From: Chloroflexota bacterium | GTDB lineage: Bacteria; Chloroflexota; Anaerolineae; Ardenticatenales; Ardenticatenaceae | Direction of reading: 5' to 3' | Length of the DNA: 7,458 nucleotides | NCBI GenBank assembly: GCA_003520455.1 | Contig: DOUV01000811.1 | Coordinates: 1 to 7,458, forward strand | Shown here: positions 1 through 5,542 of the stretch, one piece after another | Layout of the letters: the number at the start of each line of letters is the position of its first letter | Position numbering within the stretch: the stretch's first letter is position 1 | Made by a program: the position numbers and the translations under genes | The notes under the pieces: model-generated | Databases searched by the model: none | Told to the model about the DNA's origin: nothing | Seen by the model: only the letters and a program-made list of their open reading frames with translations

Positions 1-52
1 GCGCAAGAGCGACTTAAGAATGATTGCAATTGTGCGCGAACGTCTATCATCC

Positions 53-97
53 AGTCGGCTTCAGCCGACTTTGGCTATCAGCCCTGGAATTCATTCC
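53..97 (+). repeat. Diverged copy of the 37-base repeat with a perfect hairpin
   Basis: Bases 53-89 match the 37-base repeat at 31 of 37 positions. Here the hairpin is longer: AGTCGGCT (53-60) and AGCCGACT (63-70) pair fully over 8 bp around a TC loop. GGAAT-TC-ATTCC follows at 86-97, a second small inverted repeat that resembles sequence at 3768-3777. Confidence 0.7.
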
Positions 98-100
98 GGG

Positions 101-235
101 GCGGCCGGGCGGTTGCTCCGGGCATACGCCCGGTGTGTCAGATTCATTTGGAAAGGCGCAAAAACCGCGGCTGGGGGCCTGCGGCCGGGCGGGCCCCTCT
201 GGGCACGCTGGGGGTCGGATGAATGTGGAAAGGTA
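101..235 (+). repeat. GC-rich interspersed repeat, two successive copies
   Basis: The first copy (about 101-160) is diverged: GCGGCCGGGCGG, then CCGGGCATAC, then ATTTGGAAAGGCGCA. The second (166-235) has CGCGGCTGGGGGCC, then GCGGCCGGGCGGGCCCCT, then GGGCACGCTG, and ends GTGGAAAGGTACAA. The 166-207 part matches 7417-7458 with only two mismatches, and the family recurs at 3573-3645. All copies share one orientation. Confidence 0.8.
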
Positions 236-363
236 CAACAGCGCGCTTCCGACCGCTCAAGCAGTTCCTACCAACCATGGTCCCACCCGCGCAACGACGC
301 CTTGACCGATGTTCCAGGCAGGTGAGTGGCGATAGTGTAGGCGAGAAGCTGAGCCCTTCCTCC

Positions 364-2604
364 TCACGCCGCCAGCGGCCAATCCTCGTAGTTGGCCTCA
401 GCCTGCTGCATCAGGCGCTTGAGCATGAACTGGAACTGCTCGCCCTTCAGACGACGGCGGCGCAGCACGCGGCTGACCGCACTCTGTACGCTGGCATAGA
501 CGTCGCGCCGGTGGGCCTTGGTCCAATCTACCTTGACGTTGTCGCGGACCGCCACCACGACTTCCCGTACCAACCCCGCAATCCACTCGTTGTCCGTGGG
601 GATCCCGTCCGGGGCGCCGTGGGCGACCACGTCGTAGAAGGCCAGCTCCTCGTCGTTCAGCCCCAATTCGGCCTTGCGTCGCGCGTCCTCCAGTTGCTTC
701 CGGCGCATCTCCACCATGGTCGCCACGACGTCGGCTGCCTGGATCGACCCGTTGTTGTAGCGCGCGATGGCCTCATCCAGCATCTGTTTGAAGGAGCGGT
801 AGCGAGCCACGTTTTGACGCCGCCGGGCCTCCAGATCGTCCTGCATCAGTCTCGCGAGCAACCTCACTTGCAGGTCCTGATTCTCCTGCTGCTTGAATCC
901 GGCCAGGAACTGATCGTCCAGGATGGAGATGTCGGGCCTGTCCAGCCCGGCCACCGCGAAAATATCCACCGCCGGCTGGGCCGTGATGCTCTCATCCAGC
1001 AGGTCACGGACGGCACGATCAAGATCCTCAACACTCTGGCGCGCAGTGGGCGAGAGCTTGCGGAGCTGTTTGCGAATCATCTGGTAGAAGGCGACCTCGT
1101 CGAAGTGCGGGCGACACTCCGGGAGGTGGCTGACCAGGCTAAAGGCCTTGGAGAGGCGGTGTTCGTCGGCCAGGAAATCCTCGCGCAGCGCTTCATCGGC
1201 GGCCAGGGTGCCGTAGCAGCGGTTGCACACATCCTCGAGTTCGGTGGCTGAGAGATCGCGCCAGCGGGCGTAGGGCTGGTTGGAAGGCAGGTTGGAGGCG
1301 GTGGCCTGCAACTGGAGAAAGAAGTAGTGCACCGCCTGCTCGATCAGATCCTCCGTGAGGTTGCCGCGGCCACCGCCGGCCGTATACTTGCGGGTGGCCG
1401 CTTTCAACTCGTCTCCGATCCCGATGAAGTCCACGATCAACCCACCGGGCTTGTCGCGGAAGATGCGGTTGACCCGGGCGATGGCCTGCATCAGAGTGTG
1501 GCCCTTCATCGGCTTGTCCACGTAGAGGGTATTCGCCGACGGAGCATCGAAGCCGGTCAGCCACATGTCGCGGACGATGACGATCTTGAGCGGATCGTCT
1601 GGGTCCACGAATCGCGCCTTGATCTCCTCCCGCTTCTGCCTGGTCGTGATGTGGCCGGCCTCGCTCCACGCCTTTGGGTCTTTGGTGATGTCGCCCGTCA
1701 TTACGACCCGCACCTCGGGGCAGTTGGGCAGAGCCGTCAGCGCATCGTAGAGGGCTACACAGTTGCGGCGGCTCATGCAGACGACCATCGCCTTGCCCTG
1801 CAAGGCCTGCTGGCGCCGGTTGAAGTGCTCCAGGAGGTCCTGGGCCAGCACGGCCAGCCGCTCCCGCGTCCCGGCCGCGCGCTCTACCGCCGCCCACTTC
1901 GCTTTGGCCTGTTCCAACTCGCCTGCTTCGAGGGCAACCTCTTGCTCCTCCGTGATCTCTTCCAAATCGGCATCGATCTGCTCATTGGCCAGGTCGAGTG
2001 GAATGTGGCGCCGCTCGTAGAAGAGGCCCACCACAGCCCTGTCCTCTTTGGCCTGCTGCATGTCGTAGACATGGATGTAGTCGCCGAAGAGTTGGACCGT
2101 GTTGGCGTCCTGCTTGTCGATCGGCGTGCCGGTGAAGCCCAGGAACGAGGCGTTGGGCAGTGCCTGCCGCAGGAAGGCCGCAAAGCCCTCGAGCAACCCG
2201 TACTGGCTACGATGGGCCTCATCGGCGATCACCAGAATATTGCGTCGCTCTGAGAGCACCGGGTGGCGGCGCTCGCCCTCACGCAGTCGGAACTTCTCGA
2301 TCGTCGAGCACACCACCTCACCGCCCTCGGTCTGCACCAGCGTGCGAAGGTCGTCCACGGTGTCCGCCTGGTGGACCGTGCCGACCACCTCGCGGGCCGC
2401 AACGAGGTTCTCGTGGAGTTGATTATCCAGGTCCGTCCGGTCGACCTGAAGCACGACCGAGGGGTTCAGACCCGGCCAGCGGCGCAGAATACCGATCAGG
2501 AAGACCATCTCCAGGCTCTTGCCGGAGCCCTGGGTGTGCCAGATGACACCGGCGCGCCTCTCCGACCGCGAAGCGCACGGCGAAGAATTGGTGGTAGCGG
2601 GCAC
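364..2604 (-). CDS. hsdR: HsdR C-terminal fragment: SF2 helicase/translocase and C-terminal domain (3' part of broken hsdR)
   Basis: This open frame holds the motor of HsdR. Counting from the GTG at 2604, it shows Walker A in HTQGSGKS (23-30), VLQVDRTDLDNQL (51-63), the DEAH box in LVIADEAHRSQYG (124-136), motif III GFTGTP (156-161), MWLTGFDAPSANTLYVDKPM (347-366) and motif VI QAIARVNRIFRDKPGG (373-388). A helical C-terminal region follows to residue 746 and ends in FMLKRLMQQAEANYEDWPLAA. Homology begins only at about residue 16 (ERRAGVIW). The GTG has no spaced Shine-Dalgarno, so 2604 is merely where the open frame can start, and this fragment is probably not translated alone. All ATPase motifs are intact, which argues that the break upstream is recent or an error. 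Confidence 0.85.
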   Translation of the reverse strand: MPATTNSSPCASRSERRAGVIWHTQGSGKSLEMVFLIGILRRWPGLNPSVVLQVDRTDLDNQLHENLVAAREVVGTVHQADTVDDLRTLVQTEGGEVVCSTIEKFRLREGERRHPVLSERRNILVIADEAHRSQYGLLEGFAAFLRQALPNASFLGFTGTPIDKQDANTVQLFGDYIHVYDMQQAKEDRAVVGLFYERRHIPLDLANEQIDADLEEITEEQEVALEAGELEQAKAKWAAVERAAGTRERLAVLAQDLLEHFNRRQQALQGKAMVVCMSRRNCVALYDALTALPNCPEVRVVMTGDITKDPKAWSEAGHITTRQKREEIKARFVDPDDPLKIVIVRDMWLTGFDAPSANTLYVDKPMKGHTLMQAIARVNRIFRDKPGGLIVDFIGIGDELKAATRKYTAGGGRGNLTEDLIEQAVHYFFLQLQATASNLPSNQPYARWRDLSATELEDVCNRCYGTLAADEALREDFLADEHRLSKAFSLVSHLPECRPHFDEVAFYQMIRKQLRKLSPTARQSVEDLDRAVRDLLDESITAQPAVDIFAVAGLDRPDISILDDQFLAGFKQQENQDLQVRLLARLMQDDLEARRRQNVARYRSFKQMLDEAIARYNNGSIQAADVVATMVEMRRKQLEDARRKAELGLNDEELAFYDVVAHGAPDGIPTDNEWIAGLVREVVVAVRDNVKVDWTKAHRRDVYASVQSAVSRVLRRRRLKGEQFQFMLKRLMQQAEANYEDWPLAA

Positions 2605-3388
2605 CCTTCTTGGTGATCTTGTCGTTGACCACCTCGTGGACGATGAAATTGCGCACGTAATCCAGCAGCCGCGCTTTGGGGAAGAGACCTTCGATCAGGG
2701 TCTTCATGCTTCCAGTGGTGTTCGGCTCGACCTCGCGCCCGTCGATGGACTTCCAGGGGGAGAACCACTCGAAGCCGGCGCTGTTCATGCCGTGGAGAGT
2801 GGTGTTGCCGTCGGAGATGACGCAGAAGGCGTTGAAGTTGAAGAGTTGCGGAATGTCGACGGTGTAGTGGCCGAGCTGGTTGTAGGCGCCGCCGACGTCG
2901 GCGTACTCGTCCCAGGGGCTCTTCAGCTCGAAGACCACCAGCGGCAGCCCGTTGACGTAGACGATCAGGTCGGGGCGGCGGCTGTTGCCCGTCCCCCCCG
3001 CCGCGCCCTGGATTGGAAGCTGGCTAACGACCAGAAAGTCATTGCGGTCGGGCTGCTCGAAGTCGATGAACTCAACGTGCTCGAACCGCTCTTCACCGCC
3101 CTGCTCGTAGCGCAGGATGTGGCCCTGCCGCAGCAAGCCTTGGAAGGCCATATTGCGCCGGTCAAGGGTCACGCCCTCGGGGGCGCTGGCCACCTGGATG
3201 GCCTGCTCGACGGCTTCGGCCGGCAGGTGGGGATAGCGCCGCCTCAGGTGGTCGCGCAGCAGGTCAGGCAGCACGACGCTGTGCAGCGGCCGGTCAAGGT
3301 CATTGCCGCGCTGGTGGCGGTAGCCCAGGCGTACCAGCCGCTCGATGGTGGCGGTTTCGAAATGGGATTCCGTGGGGCGGTTGGGCAT
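2423..3388 (-). CDS. hsdR: HsdR N-terminal fragment: PD-(D/E)XK nuclease domain (5' part of broken hsdR)
   Basis: The start is set at the ATG at 3388 because GGAGG lies 8 bases before it and the product opens with the family-like MPNRPTESHFETATIERLVR. The frame stays open upstream to 3523, but those 45 codons translate repeat DNA. The endonuclease core is seen as D140 in RRPDLIVYVNG, then E154-L-K156 in VVFELKSPWDEYADV, the Mg-binding and catalytic residues of PD-(D/E)XK nucleases. Further HsdR sequence runs through NFNAFCVISDG (185-195) and FIVHEVVNDKITKKGARYHQ (248-267) to about residue 275. Beyond that the frame gives about 46 unrelated residues (starting GEARRCHLAHPGL) before the stop at 2423, a read-through of the wrong frame. 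A run of seven G on the coding strand at 2999-2993 (codons of A130-G131-G132) does not disturb the frame. Confidence 0.85.
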   Translation of the reverse strand: MPNRPTESHFETATIERLVRLGYRHQRGNDLDRPLHSVVLPDLLRDHLRRRYPHLPAEAVEQAIQVASAPEGVTLDRRNMAFQGLLRQGHILRYEQGGEERFEHVEFIDFEQPDRNDFLVVSQLPIQGAAGGTGNSRRPDLIVYVNGLPLVVFELKSPWDEYADVGGAYNQLGHYTVDIPQLFNFNAFCVISDGNTTLHGMNSAGFEWFSPWKSIDGREVEPNTTGSMKTLIEGLFPKARLLDYVRNFIVHEVVNDKITKKGARYHQFFAVRFAVGEARRCHLAHPGLRQEPGDGLPDRYSAPLAGSEPLGRASGRPDGPG

Positions 3389-3396
3389 GAGCAGAC

Positions 3397-3401
3397 CCTC
3401 C
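3397..3401 (-). promoter_or_regulatory. Shine-Dalgarno of hsdR
   Basis: GGAGG on the minus strand lies 8 bases before the ATG at 3388. It fixes the hsdR start there and not at the in-frame codons further upstream inside the repeats. It also shows that hsdR can be translated independently of hsdS. Confidence 0.75.
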
Positions 3402-3478
3402 AAGTGCCGACAGTTCCAAACCGGTCGATCGCCAGCGAGTAAACCCGCCCGCTCAGAGCGAGCGATCCAACGAATACG

Positions 3479-3515
3479 AGTCGGCTTCAGCCGCCTTAAG
3501 CTATGAGCCTCGGAA
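3479..3515 (+). repeat. 37-base interspersed repeat, copy upstream of hsdR
   Basis: Starts AGTCGGCTTCAGCCGCC and ends GAGCCTCGGAA. It is identical base for base to 3690-3726, which begins 211 bases further along. The internal CGGCT-TC-AGCCG forms a short hairpin. Confidence 0.85.
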
Positions 3516-3645
3516 TTTTGCAAGTTTCCACTTTAACCTGACAATCGCTGTCCGGAACCGGGCGATTGAAATCGCGGCTGGGGGCCGCTGGCCGGGCGTG
3601 CCCCGCCGGGCATGCTGTTTGTTGGATTAATTTGGAAAGGCGCAA
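3516..3645 (+). repeat. GC-rich interspersed repeat, central copy
   Basis: The left half (3516-3572: TTTTGCAAGTTTCCA, then AACCTGAC, ATCGCTGTC, GGGCGATTGA) matches 7335-7416, apart from 25 extra bases in the latter. The right half (3573-3617) matches 166-210 and 7417-7458. The tail ATTTGGAAAGGCGCAA matches about 145-161. GCGATT at 3562-3567 and AATCGC at 3570-3575 form a 6-bp hairpin with a 2-base loop. Confidence 0.8.
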
Positions 3646-3689
3646 TATTCCGAGGCAGCGGCCAACGCCAGAGCGACCAAACGAGCATC

Positions 3690-3726
3690 AGTCGGCTTCA
3701 GCCGCCTTAAGCTATGAGCCTCGGAA
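3690..3726 (+). repeat. 37-base interspersed repeat, copy next to the transposase
   Basis: Identical to 3479-3515. Its last nine bases, GCCTCGGAA, form the left arm of the hairpin at 3718-3739. A partial relative (AAGCTATGAGCCTCGAAATT...) follows at 3752-3777. Confidence 0.85.
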
Positions 3727-3739
3727 CAAATTCCGAGGC
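3718..3739. repeat. Perfect inverted repeat, 9-bp stem
   Basis: GCCTCGGAA at 3718-3726 pairs with TTCCGAGGC at 3731-3739 around a CAAA loop. It lies 32 bases beyond the transposase stop. No T-run follows on either strand, so it is not called a terminator. A REP-like hairpin recognised by the neighbouring Y1 enzyme is possible but unproven. Confidence 0.65.
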
Positions 3740-3767
3740 AGCGGCCGATTGAAGCTATGAGCCTCGA

Positions 3768-3813
3768 AATTCATTCCGCGCCTTCCGAGCCGAATTCATT
3801 CCGCGGCTTCCGC
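3768..3813. repeat. Two tandem 25-base units at the end of the transposase gene
   Basis: AATTCATTCCGCGCCTTCCG (from 3768) is followed by AATTCATTCCGCGGCTTCCG (from 3793), differing at one base. The pair covers the transposase stop codon and encodes its final residues. Confidence 0.65.
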
Positions 3814-4241
3814 AAAACAGGACCATCATCCTCATCCGTGTACCGCTCCAACGCAGGAATGATAGTTCCATCCCGATGGTGCACCTTTTGATGAAGGACA
3901 TACGAGATTCCTTGATCGACTTGTGTTTCACTGAAAGAGAAGACACCATACCCGCGCTGCCAGCCAAACCGCGTTTCGCCCCTGCTGGGGCTGTGGTTCA
4001 TGTGGTCAGAGCTACTTCCCTTGATGTTTTTCACAAAGTCGGCAATCAAGAGGCTCGGCGGAATCGAGACGACCAGATGGATGTGATCATCAATCCCGCC
4101 GATGGCATGGGTGATACAGCCGAGCGCATCCGCCTTCCCGATGATGTACCCATACAGCCGCGGCTCAATCTCAGCCTCGATGAGAGGGAAGCGATTTTTG
4201 GTCGCCCAGACGATGTGGTAATAGAGCCGCCAGAGTGGCAT
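3771..4241 (-). CDS. IS200-like / REP-associated Y1 (HUH) transposase
   Basis: This 156-residue protein belongs to the TnpA_REP / IS200-like single-strand transposase group, which cuts and joins hairpin-bearing single-stranded DNA through a tyrosine-DNA link. The opening MPLWRLYYHIVWATKNRFPL is typical. The HUH metal-binding pair is H53-I-H55 in DDHIHLVVSIPPS. The catalytic residues appear to be Y114 and Q118, in the YVLHQ segment that corresponds to Y-x-x-x-Q of the family, after WQRGYGVFSFSETQV. All key residues are present, so it may be active. A good Shine-Dalgarno (AAAAGGAG) sits 5 bases before the ATG. It lies 122 bases after hsdS on the same strand, and no tnpB partner is visible. Its 3' side adjoins a cluster of palindromic repeats, the usual neighbourhood of REP-associated enzymes. 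The last 13 or so residues (RKPRNEFGSEGAE) are encoded by repeat-like DNA and are probably not part of the ancestral fold. Confidence 0.88.
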   Translation of the reverse strand: MPLWRLYYHIVWATKNRFPLIEAEIEPRLYGYIIGKADALGCITHAIGGIDDHIHLVVSIPPSLLIADFVKNIKGSSSDHMNHSPSRGETRFGWQRGYGVFSFSETQVDQGISYVLHQKVHHRDGTIIPALERYTDEDDGPVLRKPRNEFGSEGAE

Positions 4242-4246
4242 AATCG

Positions 4247-4254
4247 CTCCTTTT
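4247..4254 (-). promoter_or_regulatory. Shine-Dalgarno of the Y1 transposase
   Basis: AAAAGGAG on the minus strand lies 5 bases before the ATG at 4241, which supports that start for the transposase. Confidence 0.7.
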
Positions 4255-4363
4255 GTCGTCCCCCATGAGCAACGGTTCAGACTCGCCCCGCGGGAGAGCT
4301 TCGGCGAAGAAACTTCCTCAACCGGCTTCCTGCTTCAAGCGCAGCCGACCCGCCACACACACA

Positions 4364-5542
4364 TCACACCGCTTGAGCAACCACCCCCTCCGCCACCTCC
4401 ACCGAAATCTCCCCCGAGAGCAGCTTCGGCAGCAGGTAGTCGCGGGTAGCGGCGAGAGTGCGCGATTCGTTCTGGCGAGTCAGGATCATCTGAAAGATGG
4501 GGTTGATTTGCGTCTCGAAACGGGAGAGAATAGGTTCCGGTGGCAACAGAACTCTCGACGTTTTGAAGGTGTCGGTCGTAATCGTGTTGAAAACCGAGCC
4601 ATGTGCTGCACGAACCAGTCCTTCGATTATGTGTCTCATCTGACAATACAGGGTGAAGTGGCAGCCGGCGCGTGAGCGTAGCGCGTAGCAGGTTTGATTC
4701 ATCGCCATATCGGTTCCGAACAGCACAAGCCGACCGGTGGTTGCCCCCCTCGCGACGACCACCGTGGAAAAGGCGTCAATCATTTTGGTCGAGCTATTGC
4801 TGAACCCGAGAGGCGTGATGCTGCGTTCGGTCAAAAGCAAGAAAGACTCTCCGCATTGGGAAACGTCCTTTGCGCTTGACCACAAAATACGCCCTCCCCA
4901 GTAATCCGGATTGGAGGTTTTCGGAGTCCCGCCACTCAGAAGTTCTGCCTGTTCCAGAACCGATCCAACCCGCCACCCCTTCGGAATCAACCCCACCGCA
5001 CTCTCCACGAACTCGCCATCCTGAAACGGCCCAAAGTCCACGAACCAATGCTTGTACAGCGCCTGCGCCATCGCCTCCAGCACGCGGTTGATGCGCCGGT
5101 TGACCTCGATCTTGTCGTCGAGCGCGCCGAGGATCTCCGCGATGCGGCGCTGGATGGGCAGAGGGGGCCACAACACCTCTATTGGATGAACATGATTTCG
5201 GTTGAGGGTTGGATTCGCCGAACCGACATCAAGATGTGATAGCTTTAGCGACTTGAAAAAGTAATACGCGAACTTGGGATCGTTCCCGTGAAAATCCTTA
5301 ACCCATAGAGTTGTATCATGTGGCCAGTAGTTTCCTTCAAGGTAAAAGACCGTTCCAAGCGTTCCCTTACGACCAAGAACCACACCAGGCCCGGGAACTG
5401 CGTAAGTGTCATGATAACTTGAAATTCCACTAGACGAGACTACAGGCACCTTACCCGGTCTTTGCTCTTTCTTCGTAATGTCAAAGCCGCGTTGTAATGT
5501 AACTTCGCTACCTATCGTTGTGCGACGCCATTCAGCCGCCAT
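4364..5542 (-). CDS. hsdS: Type I restriction-modification system, specificity subunit (HsdS)
   Basis: This 392-residue protein is the DNA-recognition subunit that sets the bipartite target of the complex. It has the full two-domain layout: TRD1 at about 1-130, a central conserved helical spacer at about 131-170 (RRIAEILGALDDKIEVNRR, then ALYKHWFVDFGP), TRD2 at about 185-335, and a C-terminal conserved helix at about 338-380 ending in RDYLLPKLLSGEISV. TRD2 starts with the familiar IPKGW and SGGTPKTSNPDYWGG pattern. Length and order match a complete HsdS, with no truncation or second partial hsdS gene. The start overlaps the end of hsdM. A GGAG lies 10 bases upstream of it, inside hsdM. Local GC is uneven: about 42% in a TRD1 sample (5221-5340), 66% over the spacer (5041-5160) and 49% in a TRD2 sample (4541-4660). 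This is expected if TRDs are exchanged between lineages. The target sequence cannot be read from the protein. Confidence 0.95.
   Translation of the reverse strand: MAAEWRRTTIGSEVTLQRGFDITKKEQRPGKVPVVSSSGISSYHDTYAVPGPGVVLGRKGTLGTVFYLEGNYWPHDTTLWVKDFHGNDPKFAYYFFKSLKLSHLDVGSANPTLNRNHVHPIEVLWPPLPIQRRIAEILGALDDKIEVNRRINRVLEAMAQALYKHWFVDFGPFQDGEFVESAVGLIPKGWRVGSVLEQAELLSGGTPKTSNPDYWGGRILWSSAKDVSQCGESFLLLTERSITPLGFSNSSTKMIDAFSTVVVARGATTGRLVLFGTDMAMNQTCYALRSRAGCHFTLYCQMRHIIEGLVRAAHGSVFNTITTDTFKTSRVLLPPEPILSRFETQINPIFQMILTRQNESRTLAATRDYLLPKLLSGEISVEVAEGVVAQAV

Larger units (their letters stand above)
1..363. other. Non-coding region downstream of hsdR, partly repeats
   Basis: No credible gene is seen. 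Several overlapping open frames exist on both strands across about 20-325, but they run through repeats, have no recognisable protein features and show no convincing start. Bases 53-97 hold a hairpin repeat related to those near the transposase, and 101-235 hold two successive copies of the GC-rich repeat. Bases 1-50 and about 241-363 show nothing I can assign, and no clear terminator follows hsdR. Confidence 0.6.
364..3388 (-). pseudogene. hsdR: Type I restriction endonuclease subunit HsdR, frameshifted
   Basis: Taken together, two adjoining reading frames encode an HsdR of about 1007 residues, close to the usual length. HsdR is the ATP-dependent translocase and nuclease that cuts unmodified DNA in complex with HsdM2S1. 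The N-terminal frame covers the nuclease domain and ends its homology at YHQFFAVRFAV (codon ending at 2564). The helicase frame takes up at RRAGVIWHTQGSGKS (from about 2559). Joining them needs a one-base forward shift on the coding strand. Family members usually have about a dozen extra residues between these two blocks, so a small deletion that is not a multiple of three is as likely as a one-base insertion. If real, the break separates the nuclease from the motor and should abolish restriction. A sequencing or assembly error is the main alternative. The gene lies 382 bases after the transposase instead of directly after hsdS. Confidence 0.85.
3389..3770. other. Repeat-filled gap between the Y1 transposase and hsdR
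   Basis: This 382-base gap has no gene of its own. It contains two identical 37-base repeats (3479-3515 and 3690-3726), one copy of the GC-rich interspersed repeat (3516-3645), a 9-bp-stem hairpin (3718-3739) and a partial repeat copy (3752-3777). Only about 3389-3478 looks unique. Any promoter for hsdR would have to lie here, but I see no convincing -35/-10 pair. Confidence 0.7.

Noticed and set aside
20..325. Small plus-strand open frames downstream of hsdR
   Set aside because: They run through the hairpin and GC-rich repeats, have no convincing ribosome binding site and resemble no known protein.
2556..2565. Programmed ribosomal frameshifting in hsdR
   Set aside because: There is no slippery heptamer or clear stimulatory structure, HsdR is not known to use frameshifting, and the shortened linker points to mutation or error.
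223..3442. Long open frames on the plus strand opposite hsdR (about 223-1251, 1327-2253 and 2519-3442)
   Set aside because: They are antisense shadows of a GC-rich gene with clear helicase and nuclease motifs on the other strand. Their translations show no recognisable domain.
3389..3523. N-terminal extension of hsdR by 45 codons to 3523
   Set aside because: The extension translates part of the 37-base repeat, while a good Shine-Dalgarno and the family-like N-terminus support the ATG at 3388.
3718..3739. Rho-independent terminator after the transposase
   Set aside because: The stem is good, but no T-run follows on either strand and the arm belongs to an interspersed repeat.
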